Shown here: positions 8,785 through 17,666 of the stretch, in pieces | How positions within the stretch are numbered: position 1 is the stretch's first letter | Layout of the letters: each line of letters begins with the position of its first letter | DNA from: DATFYM01 sp035315065 | GTDB lineage: Bacteria; Acidobacteriota; Terriglobia; UBA7540 | Length of the DNA: 64,000 nt | Reading direction: 5' to 3' | Assembly: GCA_035315065.1 (NCBI GenBank) | Contig: DATFYM010000212.1 | Coordinates: 20,118-84,117 of the forward strand | Translations under genes and position numbers: made by a program | The notes under the pieces: generated by a model | Database searches by the model: none | The model's input: the letters and a program-made list of their open reading frames with translations, nothing else | Told to the model about the DNA's origin: nothing

Positions 8785-10131
8785 ATGTTCAAGAAAGTGC
8801 TGATCGCCAACCGGGGTGAGATCGCGTTGCGAGTTCTTTGCGCCTGCAAGGAGCTGGGAATTCGCACTGTCGCCGTGTACTCGGAAGCCGATCGTTACGC
8901 CCTGCACGTTCGTTTCGCCGACGAGGCGGTCTGCATCGGGCCGCCTCGTGCCTCGGAGAGCTACCTGAATATGGCTGCCATTATTGCGGCGGCAGAGATC
9001 ACTGACGCCGACGCCATCCACCCCGGGTACGGCTTCCTTTCGGAAAACGCGCACTTTGCCGAAGTGTGCGAGGAATCCAACCTCACCTTTATCGGCCCGC
9101 GTCCGGACGTGATGAGGCTGATGGGCGACAAGAATCTGGCCCGAAAGAAAATGGCCGACTTGGGCTTGCCCGTGGTTCCCGGGTCGACTGTCGTCAAGGA
9201 GCCGCGCGAGGCTTTTCAGGCTGCCGAGATGATTGGCCTGCCGGTCATGGTAAAAGCAGCGGCGGGTGGCGGCGGTCGGGGAATGCGGATCGTGCATTCC
9301 GTCGATGAGTTGCCCCACGCCGTCGCGACCGCGCAGAACGAGGCCAAAGCAGCTTTCGGGGTCCAGGACGTTTACCTGGAAAAGTACATCGCCTCGCCGC
9401 GCCACATCGAATTCCAGGTGCTGGGCGATCAGCACGGCAAGTTGGTTCACCTCGGCGAGCGGGAGTGCAGCATTCAGCGGCGACACCAGAAGCTGGTGGA
9501 AGAATCGCCTTCCACCCAGGTTGATTCCGATCTTCGCCGGGATATGGGTCACCGGGTGGTGGAGGCCATGAAACAGGTCGGCTATACCAACGCCGGCACG
9601 GTGGAATTCCTGATGGATGAGGATCGCCATCTCTGGTTCCTGGAGATGAACACTAGAATTCAGGTGGAGCATCCGGTGACAGAGATGGTGACCGGTCTCG
9701 ACCTGGTTAAACTTCAGATCGGAATCGCTGCCGGCGAGCCCTTGCCGTTCGAGGGCGAGACCATCGGACTACGCGGCCACGCGATTGAGTGCCGCATTTG
9801 CGCCGAGGATCCGGAGACCTTCGCCCCTAGCGCCGGGAAGATCACCGGCCTTTCCTTGCCGGGCGGACCGGGAGTGCGTGTCGATCGGGGCGCCTATGCT
9901 GAGTCCATGATCCCGCCTTACTACGATTCGCTTATCGCCAAGGTGATCGCCCACGGCCGCAGCCGCACGGAAGCTATCGTGCGTATGGCCCGTGCCCTCG
10001 ACATGCTCATCATCGAGGGCGTCTCCACCGGTATCCCAGTACATCAGAAGATCATGGCCGATCCCGATTTCCGCGCCGGGAACTTCGATACCCACTTTCT
10101 GAAGCGGTTCGCCCGCAACGGAGTGGACTGA
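8785..10131 (+). CDS. accC: Acetyl-CoA carboxylase, biotin carboxylase subunit
   Basis: AccC carboxylates biotin on AccB using ATP and bicarbonate. The 448-residue product has the biotin carboxylase N domain (MFKKVLIANRGEIALRV), the ATP-grasp domain with glycine-rich loop KAAAGGGGRGMR, the catalytic region EMNTRIQVEHPVTE, and the C-terminal biotin carboxylase domain (RGHAIECRICAEDP). Length and motifs are complete. It sits 127 bp downstream of accB in the same direction. accA and accD are not in the window. Confidence 0.97.
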   Translation: MFKKVLIANRGEIALRVLCACKELGIRTVAVYSEADRYALHVRFADEAVCIGPPRASESYLNMAAIIAAAEITDADAIHPGYGFLSENAHFAEVCEESNLTFIGPRPDVMRLMGDKNLARKKMADLGLPVVPGSTVVKEPREAFQAAEMIGLPVMVKAAAGGGGRGMRIVHSVDELPHAVATAQNEAKAAFGVQDVYLEKYIASPRHIEFQVLGDQHGKLVHLGERECSIQRRHQKLVEESPSTQVDSDLRRDMGHRVVEAMKQVGYTNAGTVEFLMDEDRHLWFLEMNTRIQVEHPVTEMVTGLDLVKLQIGIAAGEPLPFEGETIGLRGHAIECRICAEDPETFAPSAGKITGLSLPGGPGVRVDRGAYAESMIPPYYDSLIAKVIAHGRSRTEAIVRMARALDMLIIEGVSTGIPVHQKIMADPDFRAGNFDTHFLKRFARNGVD

Positions 10132-10137
10132 AGAAGC

Positions 10138-10290
10138 GATGAATTCTGAATGATGAATGATGAACAGAAGAAGACAGTAGAAGGTAGACGGCAGACGGGG
10201 AAGAGCCGCCACCGTTGCTGTCTTCCTGTATGCCGTGTGCCGTCTACCGTCTACTCTCTTCTGTTCATCATTCATCATTCAGAATTCATC
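10138..10290. repeat. Perfect 34-bp inverted repeat with nested second repeat
   Basis: The arms 10138-10171 and 10257-10290 are exact reverse complements (34 bp) made of GAATGATGAAT units and ending in an ACAGAAGA block. The 85-nt interval holds a second inverted pair made of GTAGACGG units (about 10184-10198 and 10239-10254). The whole spacer between accC and thiE is therefore one nested palindrome. Confidence 0.95.
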
Positions 10291-10298
10291 ATTCGCTT

Positions 10299-10937
10299 AT
10301 GCCCTTTCCCCGCCTCTATGCCATAATCGACCGCGCCCACACGGGGAACCGGACGCCGGTCGAGGTCGCCGCCACCTTGCTTGGGGCGGGCGTCGTTTTG
10401 ATTCAGTACCGCAGTAAGCACGGTTCCTCGCGGGAGATGTACGAAGATTGTATCGCGATTCAGGAGCAGGTGCGCCGATCGGGCGGAGTGTTCATTGTGA
10501 ACGATCGCGCGGACGTGGCGCGGGCGGTAAACGCCCACGGCGTGCATGTGGGCCAGGATGACCTTGCGGTCGAACTGGCGCGGAGCGTGCTTGGACCAGG
10601 CAAGTGGGTCGGTTACTCGACCCATGACTTAAGGCAGGTGCGCGAGGCGCACGGTTCGTCGGCCAACTACATCGCCTTCGGGCCAGTTTTCCCGACCGGC
10701 AGCAAAGAGAATCCCGATCCAGTGGTCGGCTTATCGGGTTTGTCGGAAGCGCACCAGGCCACGCGCAAGCCTCTCGTCGCGATCGGCGGAATCACCGTCG
10801 AGAACGCTCGCGCGGTGATGGAAGCCGGTGCCGATTCGGTGGCCGTGATGAGCGGCTTGTTGAAAGCGCCGGATCTGGCTGCGCGTGCGCGTGAGTTCCT
10901 CGCTGTTTTGGCAGCGTACCAGAGAAGTCGGGTGTAG
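10299..10937 (+). CDS. thiE: Thiamine-phosphate synthase
   Basis: ThiE joins the hydroxymethylpyrimidine diphosphate and thiazole phosphate halves of thiamine. The 212-residue TIM-barrel protein shows family motifs: LIQYRSKHGSSREM (usually QLR.K), FIVNDRADVARAVNAHGVHVGQDDL, VGYSTHDLRQV, YIAFGPVFPTGSKENPD and VAIGGITVENA. The start is the ATG at 10299 immediately after the spacer palindrome; no strong ribosome binding site is seen because the repeat occupies that position. No TPP riboswitch was recognised and no other thi gene is nearby. Confidence 0.93.
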   Translation: MPFPRLYAIIDRAHTGNRTPVEVAATLLGAGVVLIQYRSKHGSSREMYEDCIAIQEQVRRSGGVFIVNDRADVARAVNAHGVHVGQDDLAVELARSVLGPGKWVGYSTHDLRQVREAHGSSANYIAFGPVFPTGSKENPDPVVGLSGLSEAHQATRKPLVAIGGITVENARAVMEAGADSVAVMSGLLKAPDLAARAREFLAVLAAYQRSRV

Positions 10938-11003
10938 TCAGGCACGATCCTTGTAAACTCCATCGCGCTTGCGCGTAGACTTTTCGAAAAGGAAAACTTG
11001 CTT

Positions 11004-12620
11004 ATGGATAATCCGCTGTTGGTGAAGAAGCCGATGAGCCTGTTGATGTCGGAAGCCGCCGAGACGGGCGAACATAGCCTGAGACGGGCATTGGGGCCAG
11101 TCTCACTGACCGCGCTGGGCGTCGGTGCCGTAATCGGCGCCGGAATCTTTGTGCTCTCAGGCTTGGGGGCCCACTACGCGGGACCTGGACTGATGCTCTC
11201 GTTCGTGATTTCGGGGTTGGGATGCGCCTTTGCCGGGCTTTGCTATGCCGAGTTCGCCGCCATGATACCGTTGGCAGGCAGCGCTTATACTTACGCCTAC
11301 GCAACGCTCGGCGAAATCTTCGCCTGGATCATCGGCTGGGATCTCACCCTGGAATACGCGATGGGCGCCAGCACGGTTTCTTCCGGCTGGTCGAACCACT
11401 TCATCGAGTTCATGCGAATCTTTCACATTGAAGTCCCGCTTTGGCTTGGCTATGACAAGTGGACGGCTTTTCGCACCGCCGAGAACGTGATCGCGCGCCA
11501 GATGGCCGTGACGGCAGATCCCTCGCTCGTACCTGGGACACAGCCCTTTCTGGAGCGAGTTACGAGCATCGTTTCAGCAAGTCCACCGGAACTCGTCCAG
11601 CGCGCGCACGATCTCGTGGGCGCGCCGCACCTTTTCGGCTTGGACATCGGATTCAACCTCCCGGCTTTTTGTATTGCGCTGATTATCACCGCAGTCTTGG
11701 TGATCGGCATCAAGGAAAGCGCCGGGTTTAATGCGGCGATCGTGGCCCTGAAGGTTTCCGTAGTTTTGTTTGTCATCATTCTCGGAATGAGATACGTGAA
11801 CACTGCGAACTGGGGCCACGACTGGTCTTCGTTTGCACCCATGGGATTTTCCGGAATTGGGGCCGGAGCGGCTTACATTTTCTTTGCGTACATCGGCTTT
11901 GACGCCGTTTCCACTACGGCGCAGGAGGCCAGGAACCCACAGCGGGATCTGCCGATCGGCATCATCTGCTCGCTATTGGTCTGCACCGTGCTTTATATCC
12001 TGGTGGCAGGAGTTCTGACGGGCATGGTGCCGTGGAACAACGTCAATATCGAGGCCCCCATCGCCCGAGCCTTTCTCGATCGTGGGTTGACGAAGGCGTC
12101 GTATCTGATTACAGCAGGCGCCCTGGCGGGGCTTACCAGCGTCATGTTGGTGATGCTGCTCGGACAAACGCGTGTACTGTACGCCATGGCCAATGACGGG
12201 TTGCTTCCAAAGGGGTTTTTCGCTGCCATTCATCGGAAGTTTCGTACCCCCTACAAGAATACGATTCTGGTTGGTCTTGTCGCTGCGATTGTAGGCAGCC
12301 TGTTCCCCATCGAAGATATCGGAAGGATGGTTAACATAGGCACGCTCCTAGCTTTCGTAATTGTATGCATCTCGGTGATCGTCCTACGCCGGACCAATCC
12401 GGGGCAGCCGCGGCCGTTCCGAACCCCCTGGGTGCCGCTAGTGCCGCTCTTGGGGATTGGATTCAATGGCTACATGATGACGAAACTGGGCTGGATCAAT
12501 TGGGCCCGGCTGATCATCTGGCTGATCATCGGAATGTTTGTGTACTTCGGCTATAGCCGCCACCACAGCCGCGTGCGAGCCAACGCGTCGGTCGCCAGTT
12601 CGCTGGCGCCCGAGGCGTAG
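11004..12620 (+). CDS. APC-superfamily amino acid permease
   Basis: This 538-residue inner-membrane transporter has about 12 hydrophobic segments and the APC signature near helix 1 (LGVGAVIGAGIFVLSGL). The helix 6-type motif FFAYIGFDAVSTTAQEARNP is typical of the cationic/bacterial CAT-YfnA branch. The region at about residues 130-215 forms a long extra-membranous loop before the next helix. ATG 11004 has AAGGA about 10 nt upstream; TTG 10998 is less likely. It is probably transcribed alone, since spacers on both sides are more than 60 bp. Substrate cannot be fixed from sequence. Confidence 0.9.
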   Translation: MDNPLLVKKPMSLLMSEAAETGEHSLRRALGPVSLTALGVGAVIGAGIFVLSGLGAHYAGPGLMLSFVISGLGCAFAGLCYAEFAAMIPLAGSAYTYAYATLGEIFAWIIGWDLTLEYAMGASTVSSGWSNHFIEFMRIFHIEVPLWLGYDKWTAFRTAENVIARQMAVTADPSLVPGTQPFLERVTSIVSASPPELVQRAHDLVGAPHLFGLDIGFNLPAFCIALIITAVLVIGIKESAGFNAAIVALKVSVVLFVIILGMRYVNTANWGHDWSSFAPMGFSGIGAGAAYIFFAYIGFDAVSTTAQEARNPQRDLPIGIICSLLVCTVLYILVAGVLTGMVPWNNVNIEAPIARAFLDRGLTKASYLITAGALAGLTSVMLVMLLGQTRVLYAMANDGLLPKGFFAAIHRKFRTPYKNTILVGLVAAIVGSLFPIEDIGRMVNIGTLLAFVIVCISVIVLRRTNPGQPRPFRTPWVPLVPLLGIGFNGYMMTKLGWINWARLIIWLIIGMFVYFGYSRHHSRVRANASVASSLAPEA

Positions 12621-12714
12621 GCGCAGAGATCCGTACGGTCGAGGCTCAAAGGCAGCGCCGGCACGCGCTCGGCCTTAACTCTCGACTTTCGACTGTCAAC
12701 TTTTCGACTGCTCT

Positions 12715-14814
12715 ATGCTGACGTCCCTGGCACGATCCCTCCGTCGTGAATATCGCAGCCACCGCATGGCGCGTTTTGGCATCTGGGTGGTGGCCTACGG
12801 CGTGGCCCTGCGCGTGGTGGACCTCTTCACCGCCGGCGCTCCCGGCCCTCTCTGGTTCCTCTTCTGGGTCGCGATCATCCCGGTCGGCTTTCACTACCTC
12901 ATGCGGCTGGTCCGGTATATCCGGCAGCGCGTGCTCTGGCGTTTGCGTCGCCGTCTGATCGTCGCCTACTTGTTCATCGCTGTCGTACCCATTCTGCTGA
13001 TCGTGCTGCTGGCGGGCATCGGTGGCTACATCATCAACGTGCAGTTTGCATCTTTTCTGGTGGCGCTGAGGGTGCACGACCACGTCGATCACCTTCAAGA
13101 ACTGGCGCGAGTGGTGGCTCACGAAGCGCACTTGAACGGTCAACCCTTGCCCGCGGGCCAGATCGACCATCTTAAGAAGGTCTTTCTGAATGAGCTGCGC
13201 CGCGAACACTCGGCGGAGTATCCGGGCCTGGAGGTCACGCTTCTTGTTAACCGGGAGGCAAGCGCCTTCCACATGGACGGTAAGCCCATCGACAAGGCGG
13301 TCGCCGTTCCCGAGTGGCTCAGCCAGAAAGAGTTTGCCGGCATCGTTCTCGATCGGGACCGGATCCAACTTCGCGCGCTCGACCGCACCCCAACCGCGGC
13401 CGGAGAAATGACGGTGATTCTGTCACAGCCCATCACGCCCGAGTTGCTCGACCTGGTGGGCGCCGACCTCGGGCCGGTAGGGGTCGCACTGCCTAAGAGC
13501 GGGACCGACCAGGGGGCATCGACCGCGTCTTCCTCCCAAGATACCTTCACGTTCGACATGGGCGAGGGTCGGAAGGTGTCGTTTGTAAGCGGCGTCCACT
13601 CGAAGTCTCTGCAATTGCCGCCGGCCACCAGCCGCCTGGACCTTCCGGTGATCGGACCGTCGGCGCTCGATCCCTTCGTTTGGGAGGGCAAGGAGCAACG
13701 GCAAGAGTCAACCGCTGGGGTTGTCTACGTGAACTCGCGCATCATGACGCTCAACCGGCAACTTCTGGCTACACAGGGCCAAGTCGCGCGCGTTTACGTA
13801 CCGGCGTTTGTGGCGGTGGCCGTTCTCTTTCTGCTGATTGAGCTGTTCGCTATCGTGGTCGGCGTTCAACTGACCCGATCGATCACCGGCACCGTGGACA
13901 AGTTGTACAACGCCACGGAGCGGGTGAGGGTCGGCAACTTCTCTTACCGGATTGCCACGCCGGCGCACGATCAGTTGAGCGCGCTGGGCGAGGCGTTCGA
14001 TGGCATGACGGCTTCCGTCCAGCGCCTGCTGATTGAGTCGCAGGAGAAGACCAAGCTGGAAGGAGAGCTCCAGATCGCGCGCGAAGTGCAGGCCCAGTTG
14101 TTTCCTCAGGCGCCGCCGGAGGTGCCAGGCCTGCGGCTTTACGCGGCCTGCCACGCGGCCCGCACGGTGAGCGGCGACTACTACGATTTTCTGCGATTGG
14201 AACAGAATCGCGTCGGCCTGGCGGTGGGCGACATCAGCGGGAAGGGAATCTCCGCTGCCCTGATGATGGCGACAATCCAGTCCGCCATTCACGCCCAGTT
14301 CTATGACGGACACTCCCGGCGGGGTCTCCACGATGCCTTGCCCGTCTCTACGGCTGACGTGGTGGGGCGCTTGAACCGCCAGATCTTTGCCAGCACGCCG
14401 CGCGAGAAATACGCCACTTTCTTTTACGCCGTCTACGATCCGGCCGGTCGTCGGCTCGTTTACACTACTGCCGGCCATCCGCCGCCATTCCTCTTCCGTC
14501 GCGAAGGCGCCGTCGAGAGATTGGGCATGGGAGGCACAGTGGTGGGACTATTCGGGCTGGTGAGCTTCGACCAGGCTTCCATCCAACTCGCACCCGGCGA
14601 CCTGCTCCTGGCTTTTACCGACGGCATCACCGAGCCTGAGAACACGTTTGGGGAGGAATTCGGCGAGGACCGCTTGGTCGCGGTGGTGCGGCATGCCTTG
14701 AACTCGCCGCCGGAAGCGCTGGCCGACGAAATCTATCGCAGCGTGAATGATTGGACGGGAACCTCGGAGCTGCAGGACGACATGACCTTGATGCTGGCGC
14801 AAGCGATTCCGTGA
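12715..14814 (+). CDS. Membrane sensor with HAMP and RsbU/SpoIIE-type PP2C phosphatase
   Basis: The protein likely dephosphorylates an anti-anti-sigma-type partner in response to an extracytoplasmic signal. It has three N-terminal membrane segments (about 20-38, 45-64, 80-108), a ~240-residue extracytoplasmic domain, a fourth membrane segment (about 358-385), a HAMP linker (about 388-440), a short coiled coil and a SpoIIE phosphatase domain (about 460-699). Metal-site motifs GDYYDF, VGDISGKGIS and AFTDGITEPE are intact. No anti-sigma or STAS gene is adjacent, so its partner is elsewhere. Confidence 0.92.
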   Translation: MLTSLARSLRREYRSHRMARFGIWVVAYGVALRVVDLFTAGAPGPLWFLFWVAIIPVGFHYLMRLVRYIRQRVLWRLRRRLIVAYLFIAVVPILLIVLLAGIGGYIINVQFASFLVALRVHDHVDHLQELARVVAHEAHLNGQPLPAGQIDHLKKVFLNELRREHSAEYPGLEVTLLVNREASAFHMDGKPIDKAVAVPEWLSQKEFAGIVLDRDRIQLRALDRTPTAAGEMTVILSQPITPELLDLVGADLGPVGVALPKSGTDQGASTASSSQDTFTFDMGEGRKVSFVSGVHSKSLQLPPATSRLDLPVIGPSALDPFVWEGKEQRQESTAGVVYVNSRIMTLNRQLLATQGQVARVYVPAFVAVAVLFLLIELFAIVVGVQLTRSITGTVDKLYNATERVRVGNFSYRIATPAHDQLSALGEAFDGMTASVQRLLIESQEKTKLEGELQIAREVQAQLFPQAPPEVPGLRLYAACHAARTVSGDYYDFLRLEQNRVGLAVGDISGKGISAALMMATIQSAIHAQFYDGHSRRGLHDALPVSTADVVGRLNRQIFASTPREKYATFFYAVYDPAGRRLVYTTAGHPPPFLFRREGAVERLGMGGTVVGLFGLVSFDQASIQLAPGDLLLAFTDGITEPENTFGEEFGEDRLVAVVRHALNSPPEALADEIYRSVNDWTGTSELQDDMTLMLAQAIP

Positions 14815-14825
14815 GAGCAGCAGTA

Positions 14826-14938
14826 GGTAGACGGTAGGTGGCAGATGGCATAAAGGGAAGAAGCCCTCTTCCGCTGTGTGGTCTACCGTCTAACATGTGG
14901 TCCCCTCTTCCCCTTATGCAGTCTACCGTCTACCGTAT
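14826..14938. repeat. Spacer inverted repeat, GTAGACGG-type arms
   Basis: GTAGACGGTAGGTGGCAG-type units at the left pair with GTCTACCGTCTAAC and GTCTACCGTCTACCG units at the right; the loop contains the recurring AGGGAAGAAGCCC element. The same theme recurs near 10.2, 29.5, 47.25 and 49.73 kb. Confidence 0.75.
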
Positions 14939-14964
14939 GCCTTCCGCTGTGCTGGACTGGCGCA

Positions 14965-15302
14965 ATGAAACCCAAGTCGATTTATCTGACGCTCTGCTTT
15001 TCGGAGTTCTGCTCCCTTACTGGCAGCTCGTTCCCTGGCTGTTTGCGCACGGACTGAACCTAACGTTGTTCGGTTGCGAACTCTTCGCCAACCGGATCAG
15101 CGCCTTCTTCGGGATGGACGTGATCGTCTCCGCTGTAGCGCTGCTGGTTTTCATCCGGATCGAGAATTCCCGCGTGCGTATCCGAGGGCGGTGGCTTCCG
15201 CTCGTGGCAGTACTCACCGTTGGGGTTTCGCTGGGGCTGCCGCTGTTTCTCTACTTGCGGGAACTGGAATTCGAGCCTTGGGCGGATCGCGATGAATCGT
15301 GA
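14965..15302 (+). pseudogene. DUF2834-type small membrane protein, frameshifted near its start
   Basis: The frame ending at 15302 encodes a typical DUF2834 protein (PYWQLVPWLFAHGLNLTLFG, then SAFFGMDVIVSA, then GLPLFLYLRELE) with three membrane segments. Its expected N terminus is instead in another frame: ATG at 14965 reads MKPKSIYLTLCF, which would join smoothly to GVLLPYWQ if one base were restored in the T run at 14998-15001. I read this as a one-base deletion. A start at 14937 in the downstream frame exists but would begin in repeat DNA. Either a true pseudogene or an assembly error. Confidence 0.7.
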
Positions 15303-15385
15303 CGCCATGCTGTCTCGAACAACTCAGCGATGGCCTCGGTGGGTGGCGGAAGGGCCGGTTCCCTGGCGTGGTGGGTGGCCCAGGC

Positions 15386-15414
15386 TTGCACGACGCTGTC
15401 GTATTATGTAATAA
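15386..15414 (+). promoter_or_regulatory. Promoter of the RHH antitoxin gene, probably leaderless
   Basis: TTGCAC (15386-15391) and TAATAA (15409-15414) are 17 nt apart. The predicted transcription start falls at about 15421, at the ATG of the downstream gene (15422), so the message may have no leader. Confidence 0.5.
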
Positions 15415-15421
15415 TGCTGGT

Positions 15422-15706
15422 ATGGGCATAAGAAGGCGGCGATCGTCTCGTGTATTCACCATAAGTTTTCCCGAGGACCTCGCCAAGCAGGTTGACAAGG
15501 TAGCGAAGGAGGAGAGCCGCAATACGAGCGAGCTCTTCCGCGAAGCGTTCCGCTCATATCGGATGGAGCGAGTCCGCCGGCGTCTCCAAGCGGACCGGGA
15601 ATACGCCCGCACCCGGAACCCCAAAGGCTACGGCGAGGCCGACGTGGAGAGCTTGGTAGACGAGGTGCGCGCCGAGATACATGCCAAGAAGAAGGATCAG
15701 AAGTGA
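15422..15706 (+). CDS. CopG/RHH-family antitoxin
   Basis: The 94-residue protein has a ribbon-helix-helix domain: beta strand SRVFTISFPEDLAKQVDKVA, then helices KEESRNTSELFREAFRSYRMERVRRR. The acidic C-terminal tail (ADVESLVDEVRAEIH) would wrap the partner toxin. Such proteins neutralise and autoregulate PIN-type toxins. Its TGA overlaps the GTG start of the next gene by the usual one-frame offset, the classical toxin-antitoxin arrangement. The partner is truncated. There is no Shine-Dalgarno sequence, consistent with a leaderless start. Confidence 0.82.
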   Translation: MGIRRRRSSRVFTISFPEDLAKQVDKVAKEESRNTSELFREAFRSYRMERVRRRLQADREYARTRNPKGYGEADVESLVDEVRAEIHAKKKDQK

Positions 15707-15912
15707 TCGTCGTCCTCGATTCGGGCATTTGGATTTCGGCGCTACACTTTGGCGGGACACCACTCGTGGCGTTAGAAAGGGCGCATGGGAACCTGGTAGT
15801 TAAAGCCGCGCGCCGCAAGTATAACGGCAAACATCTCATCTTTCTAATCAACGTCAAGAATCGCCATGGGGAAACTGAGTGGGGCCAGCCCACTGGCAAG
15901 GAGATCTGGTGA
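15703..15912 (+). pseudogene. Truncated PIN-domain toxin
   Basis: The first ~27 residues match a PIN_3-type toxin start (VIVVLDSGIWISALHFGGTP, with the first catalytic Asp), but the expected ~140-residue nuclease is missing. The remaining ~42 residues (KYNGKHLIFLINVK to GQPTGKEIW) are unrelated to PIN domains and resemble a tail from some other small protein, so this is probably a deletion chimera. It begins with GTG overlapping the antitoxin stop, and ends overlapping the GTG of the next frame. Confidence 0.65.
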
Positions 15913-16199
15913 AGCGGAAAACACCGGCGCGATCCCCGCAGGGGCGGAGGCGGCTCCTAACCGCCGAGTCGGCCTCCCCAGCCGAGCTCGCCGCGATCCG
16001 CCGTGGCCGTGCGGAAATTAGACGCGGTGATTACGTCACTCTCGAGCAAGTCGAACATGGCTTGGCAACTGCGCATCGCAAACCAGCTCAAAAAAAGCTT
16101 GAAACGGTTCCCGCCAAAGACGAGAAGCGGATTGTCGCCGCCATGTCAGCGATCCGTGACAATCCGTTCAGAGGAGACATCGCACCCCTGAAGAATTAA
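15909..16199 (+). pseudogene. Antitoxin-like reading frame that runs into a broken RelE gene
   Basis: The GTG at 15909 opens a frame with a motif typical of short antitoxins paired with RelE/ParE toxins (SPAELAAIRRGRAEIRRGDY, then VTLEQVEHGL). The normal antitoxin would end shortly after; here the frame continues into RelE codons (PAKDEKRIVAAMSAIRDNPF) because of a one-base shift in the toxin gene. It stops at 16197-16199. The antitoxin portion could still be expressed as a fusion. Confidence 0.55.
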
Positions 16200-16313
16200 C
16201 CGACAGCTTGGCGCCGCGGGGTAGGAAACTACAGGATCTTCTTTGACCTGGATCGAGAGCTTCTAATCGTGGATGTGGCCGAGATAGTCCGCCGCAGCTC
16301 CACCACCTATTAG
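16057..16313 (+). pseudogene. RelE/ParE-family toxin, inactivated by a frameshift and a nonsense codon
   Basis: A RelE-like protein can be assembled from two frames. ATG 16057 gives MAWQLRIANQLKKSLKRF; a one-base loss in the C run near 16110 moves the frame to PAKDEKRIVAAMSAIRDNPF; an in-frame TAA (16197-16199) interrupts it; and the conserved end GVGNYRIFFDLDRELLIVDV follows to TAG 16311-16313. RelE toxins cleave ribosome-bound mRNA; this copy cannot be made intact. Confidence 0.7.
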
Positions 16314-16338
16314 GCGGCGTCACGATCGGAGGAACACG

Positions 16339-17661
16339 ATGCCTTCTCGACGAAGTTTCTTGCGCAACGCCGGCGCCGGACTGGCTCTTACCCCCGGCGT
16401 TGTCCTGACGCCGGGCCCGCTCGCAGGGCAGGGAAGTGCCCCGTATGGAGTTTCGGGTACGTCTCCCGCCGGGTTGCCACCTTCCATCGCCGCCCTGAAA
16501 TCGATGAAAGATCATGCGAAGCCGATCACCACCGAGGAGCGGCGGGCGCGGATCGAGCAGGCTCGCCGTTTGATGACCGAGCACCAGATTGACGCGCTGA
16601 TGCTGATGGGCGGCACGTCGCTCGACTACTTCAGTAACGTCCGCTGGGGTGGCGGCGAGCGGCTGTTTGCCTTGATTCTGCCCGCCAAGGGCGAGCCTTT
16701 CTTTGTATGCCCCGCCTTCGAGCGCGATCGCGCCGAGGAGCAGATCGCCCTTAGCCCTTTTGCCGGAAACCGCGACGTCCGCACCGGGGAGGAGGACGAG
16801 AGCCCCTACCTGCGGGTTGCCGAGGGACTGAGGGATCGCGGCATTTCCAGCGGCTGTCTGGGGATGGAAGAAACGGTCCACTTTGTCTTCAGCGACGGCG
16901 TGGGCAAGGCGGCGCCGGCAGTGAACATTGTGAGTGGCACGCCAGTCACCGCCGGATGCCGGATGCACAAGACCGACCACGAAATTGAGTTGATGCGACT
17001 GGCCGCGCAAGTGACCATCACCGCCTACGAGGCGGCATGGCGGGCTCTCGAACCGGGGATGACGCAGCGTCAGCTCCGGCAGCTTATCGACGCCGCCTAC
17101 TCGCAGATCGGATTCCCCGGCGAGGTCAGCATCAACGTTGGCCCGTATTCGGCGCTGCCGCACGGATCGATTCAACCTCAGACGATCCACGAGGGCGAGA
17201 TCGTGATGATCGACGACGGCTGCCTTGTGGAAGGCTACGGTTCCGACATCACGCGCACGTTCGTCCTGGGCAAACCCACGGATAAAATGCGCCGGGTGTT
17301 TGACATCGTCCATCGCGCGCAGAAGGCCGCGCTGGAAACCGCCCGTCCCGGGGTCGAGGCCCAGGCGGTGGACGCGGCGGCGCGTAAGGTGATCGCCGAC
17401 GACGGCTACGGCCCGGATTATAAGTACTTCAAGCATCGCCTGGGCCACGGTATGGGGATGGACGGCCACGAGTGGCCATACCTGGTGCGTGGTGATACCA
17501 TCAAGCTGGAGCCGAACATGACGTTCAGCAATGAGCCGGGGATCTACATCCACGGGGAGTTCGGCGTCCGCCTGGAAGACGACATGCACGTGATGGCAAA
17601 CGGCGCCGAGCTGTTCACGGGTCAGAGTGCATCACTCGAGGAACCTTTCGTGAAGAGTTAG
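16339..17661 (+). CDS. Tat-exported Xaa-Pro peptidase (M24 family)
   Basis: The N terminus is a twin-arginine signal (SRRSFLRN followed by a hydrophobic stretch), so this M24 metallopeptidase should act outside the cytoplasm. A creatinase-like domain (about 65-205) is followed by the pita-bread domain with metal ligands in MIDDGCLVEGYGSDITRTF, HRLGHGMGMDGHEWPY, SNEPGIYIHGEFGVRLEDD. At 440 residues it is complete. AGGA lies just upstream of ATG 16339. It differs from the cytosolic paralogue at 6.8 kb in having the export signal. Likely role: recycling proline-containing peptides. Confidence 0.92.
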   Translation: MPSRRSFLRNAGAGLALTPGVVLTPGPLAGQGSAPYGVSGTSPAGLPPSIAALKSMKDHAKPITTEERRARIEQARRLMTEHQIDALMLMGGTSLDYFSNVRWGGGERLFALILPAKGEPFFVCPAFERDRAEEQIALSPFAGNRDVRTGEEDESPYLRVAEGLRDRGISSGCLGMEETVHFVFSDGVGKAAPAVNIVSGTPVTAGCRMHKTDHEIELMRLAAQVTITAYEAAWRALEPGMTQRQLRQLIDAAYSQIGFPGEVSINVGPYSALPHGSIQPQTIHEGEIVMIDDGCLVEGYGSDITRTFVLGKPTDKMRRVFDIVHRAQKAALETARPGVEAQAVDAAARKVIADDGYGPDYKYFKHRLGHGMGMDGHEWPYLVRGDTIKLEPNMTFSNEPGIYIHGEFGVRLEDDMHVMANGAELFTGQSASLEEPFVKS

Positions 17662-17666
17662 GCGGT

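Noticed and set aside
8761..9672. Minus-strand frame opposite accC (303 codons)
   Set aside because: Antisense shadow of a well-supported carboxylase gene; composition typical of reversed GC-rich codons.
10200..10298. Possible TPP riboswitch before thiE
   Set aside because: The leader is entirely occupied by the palindrome; no CUGAGA-type conserved core was found.
16168..17589. 473-codon minus-strand frame opposite the Tat-exported peptidase
   Set aside because: The plus-strand peptidase has all metal ligands and a signal; the opposite frame has no recognisable motif.
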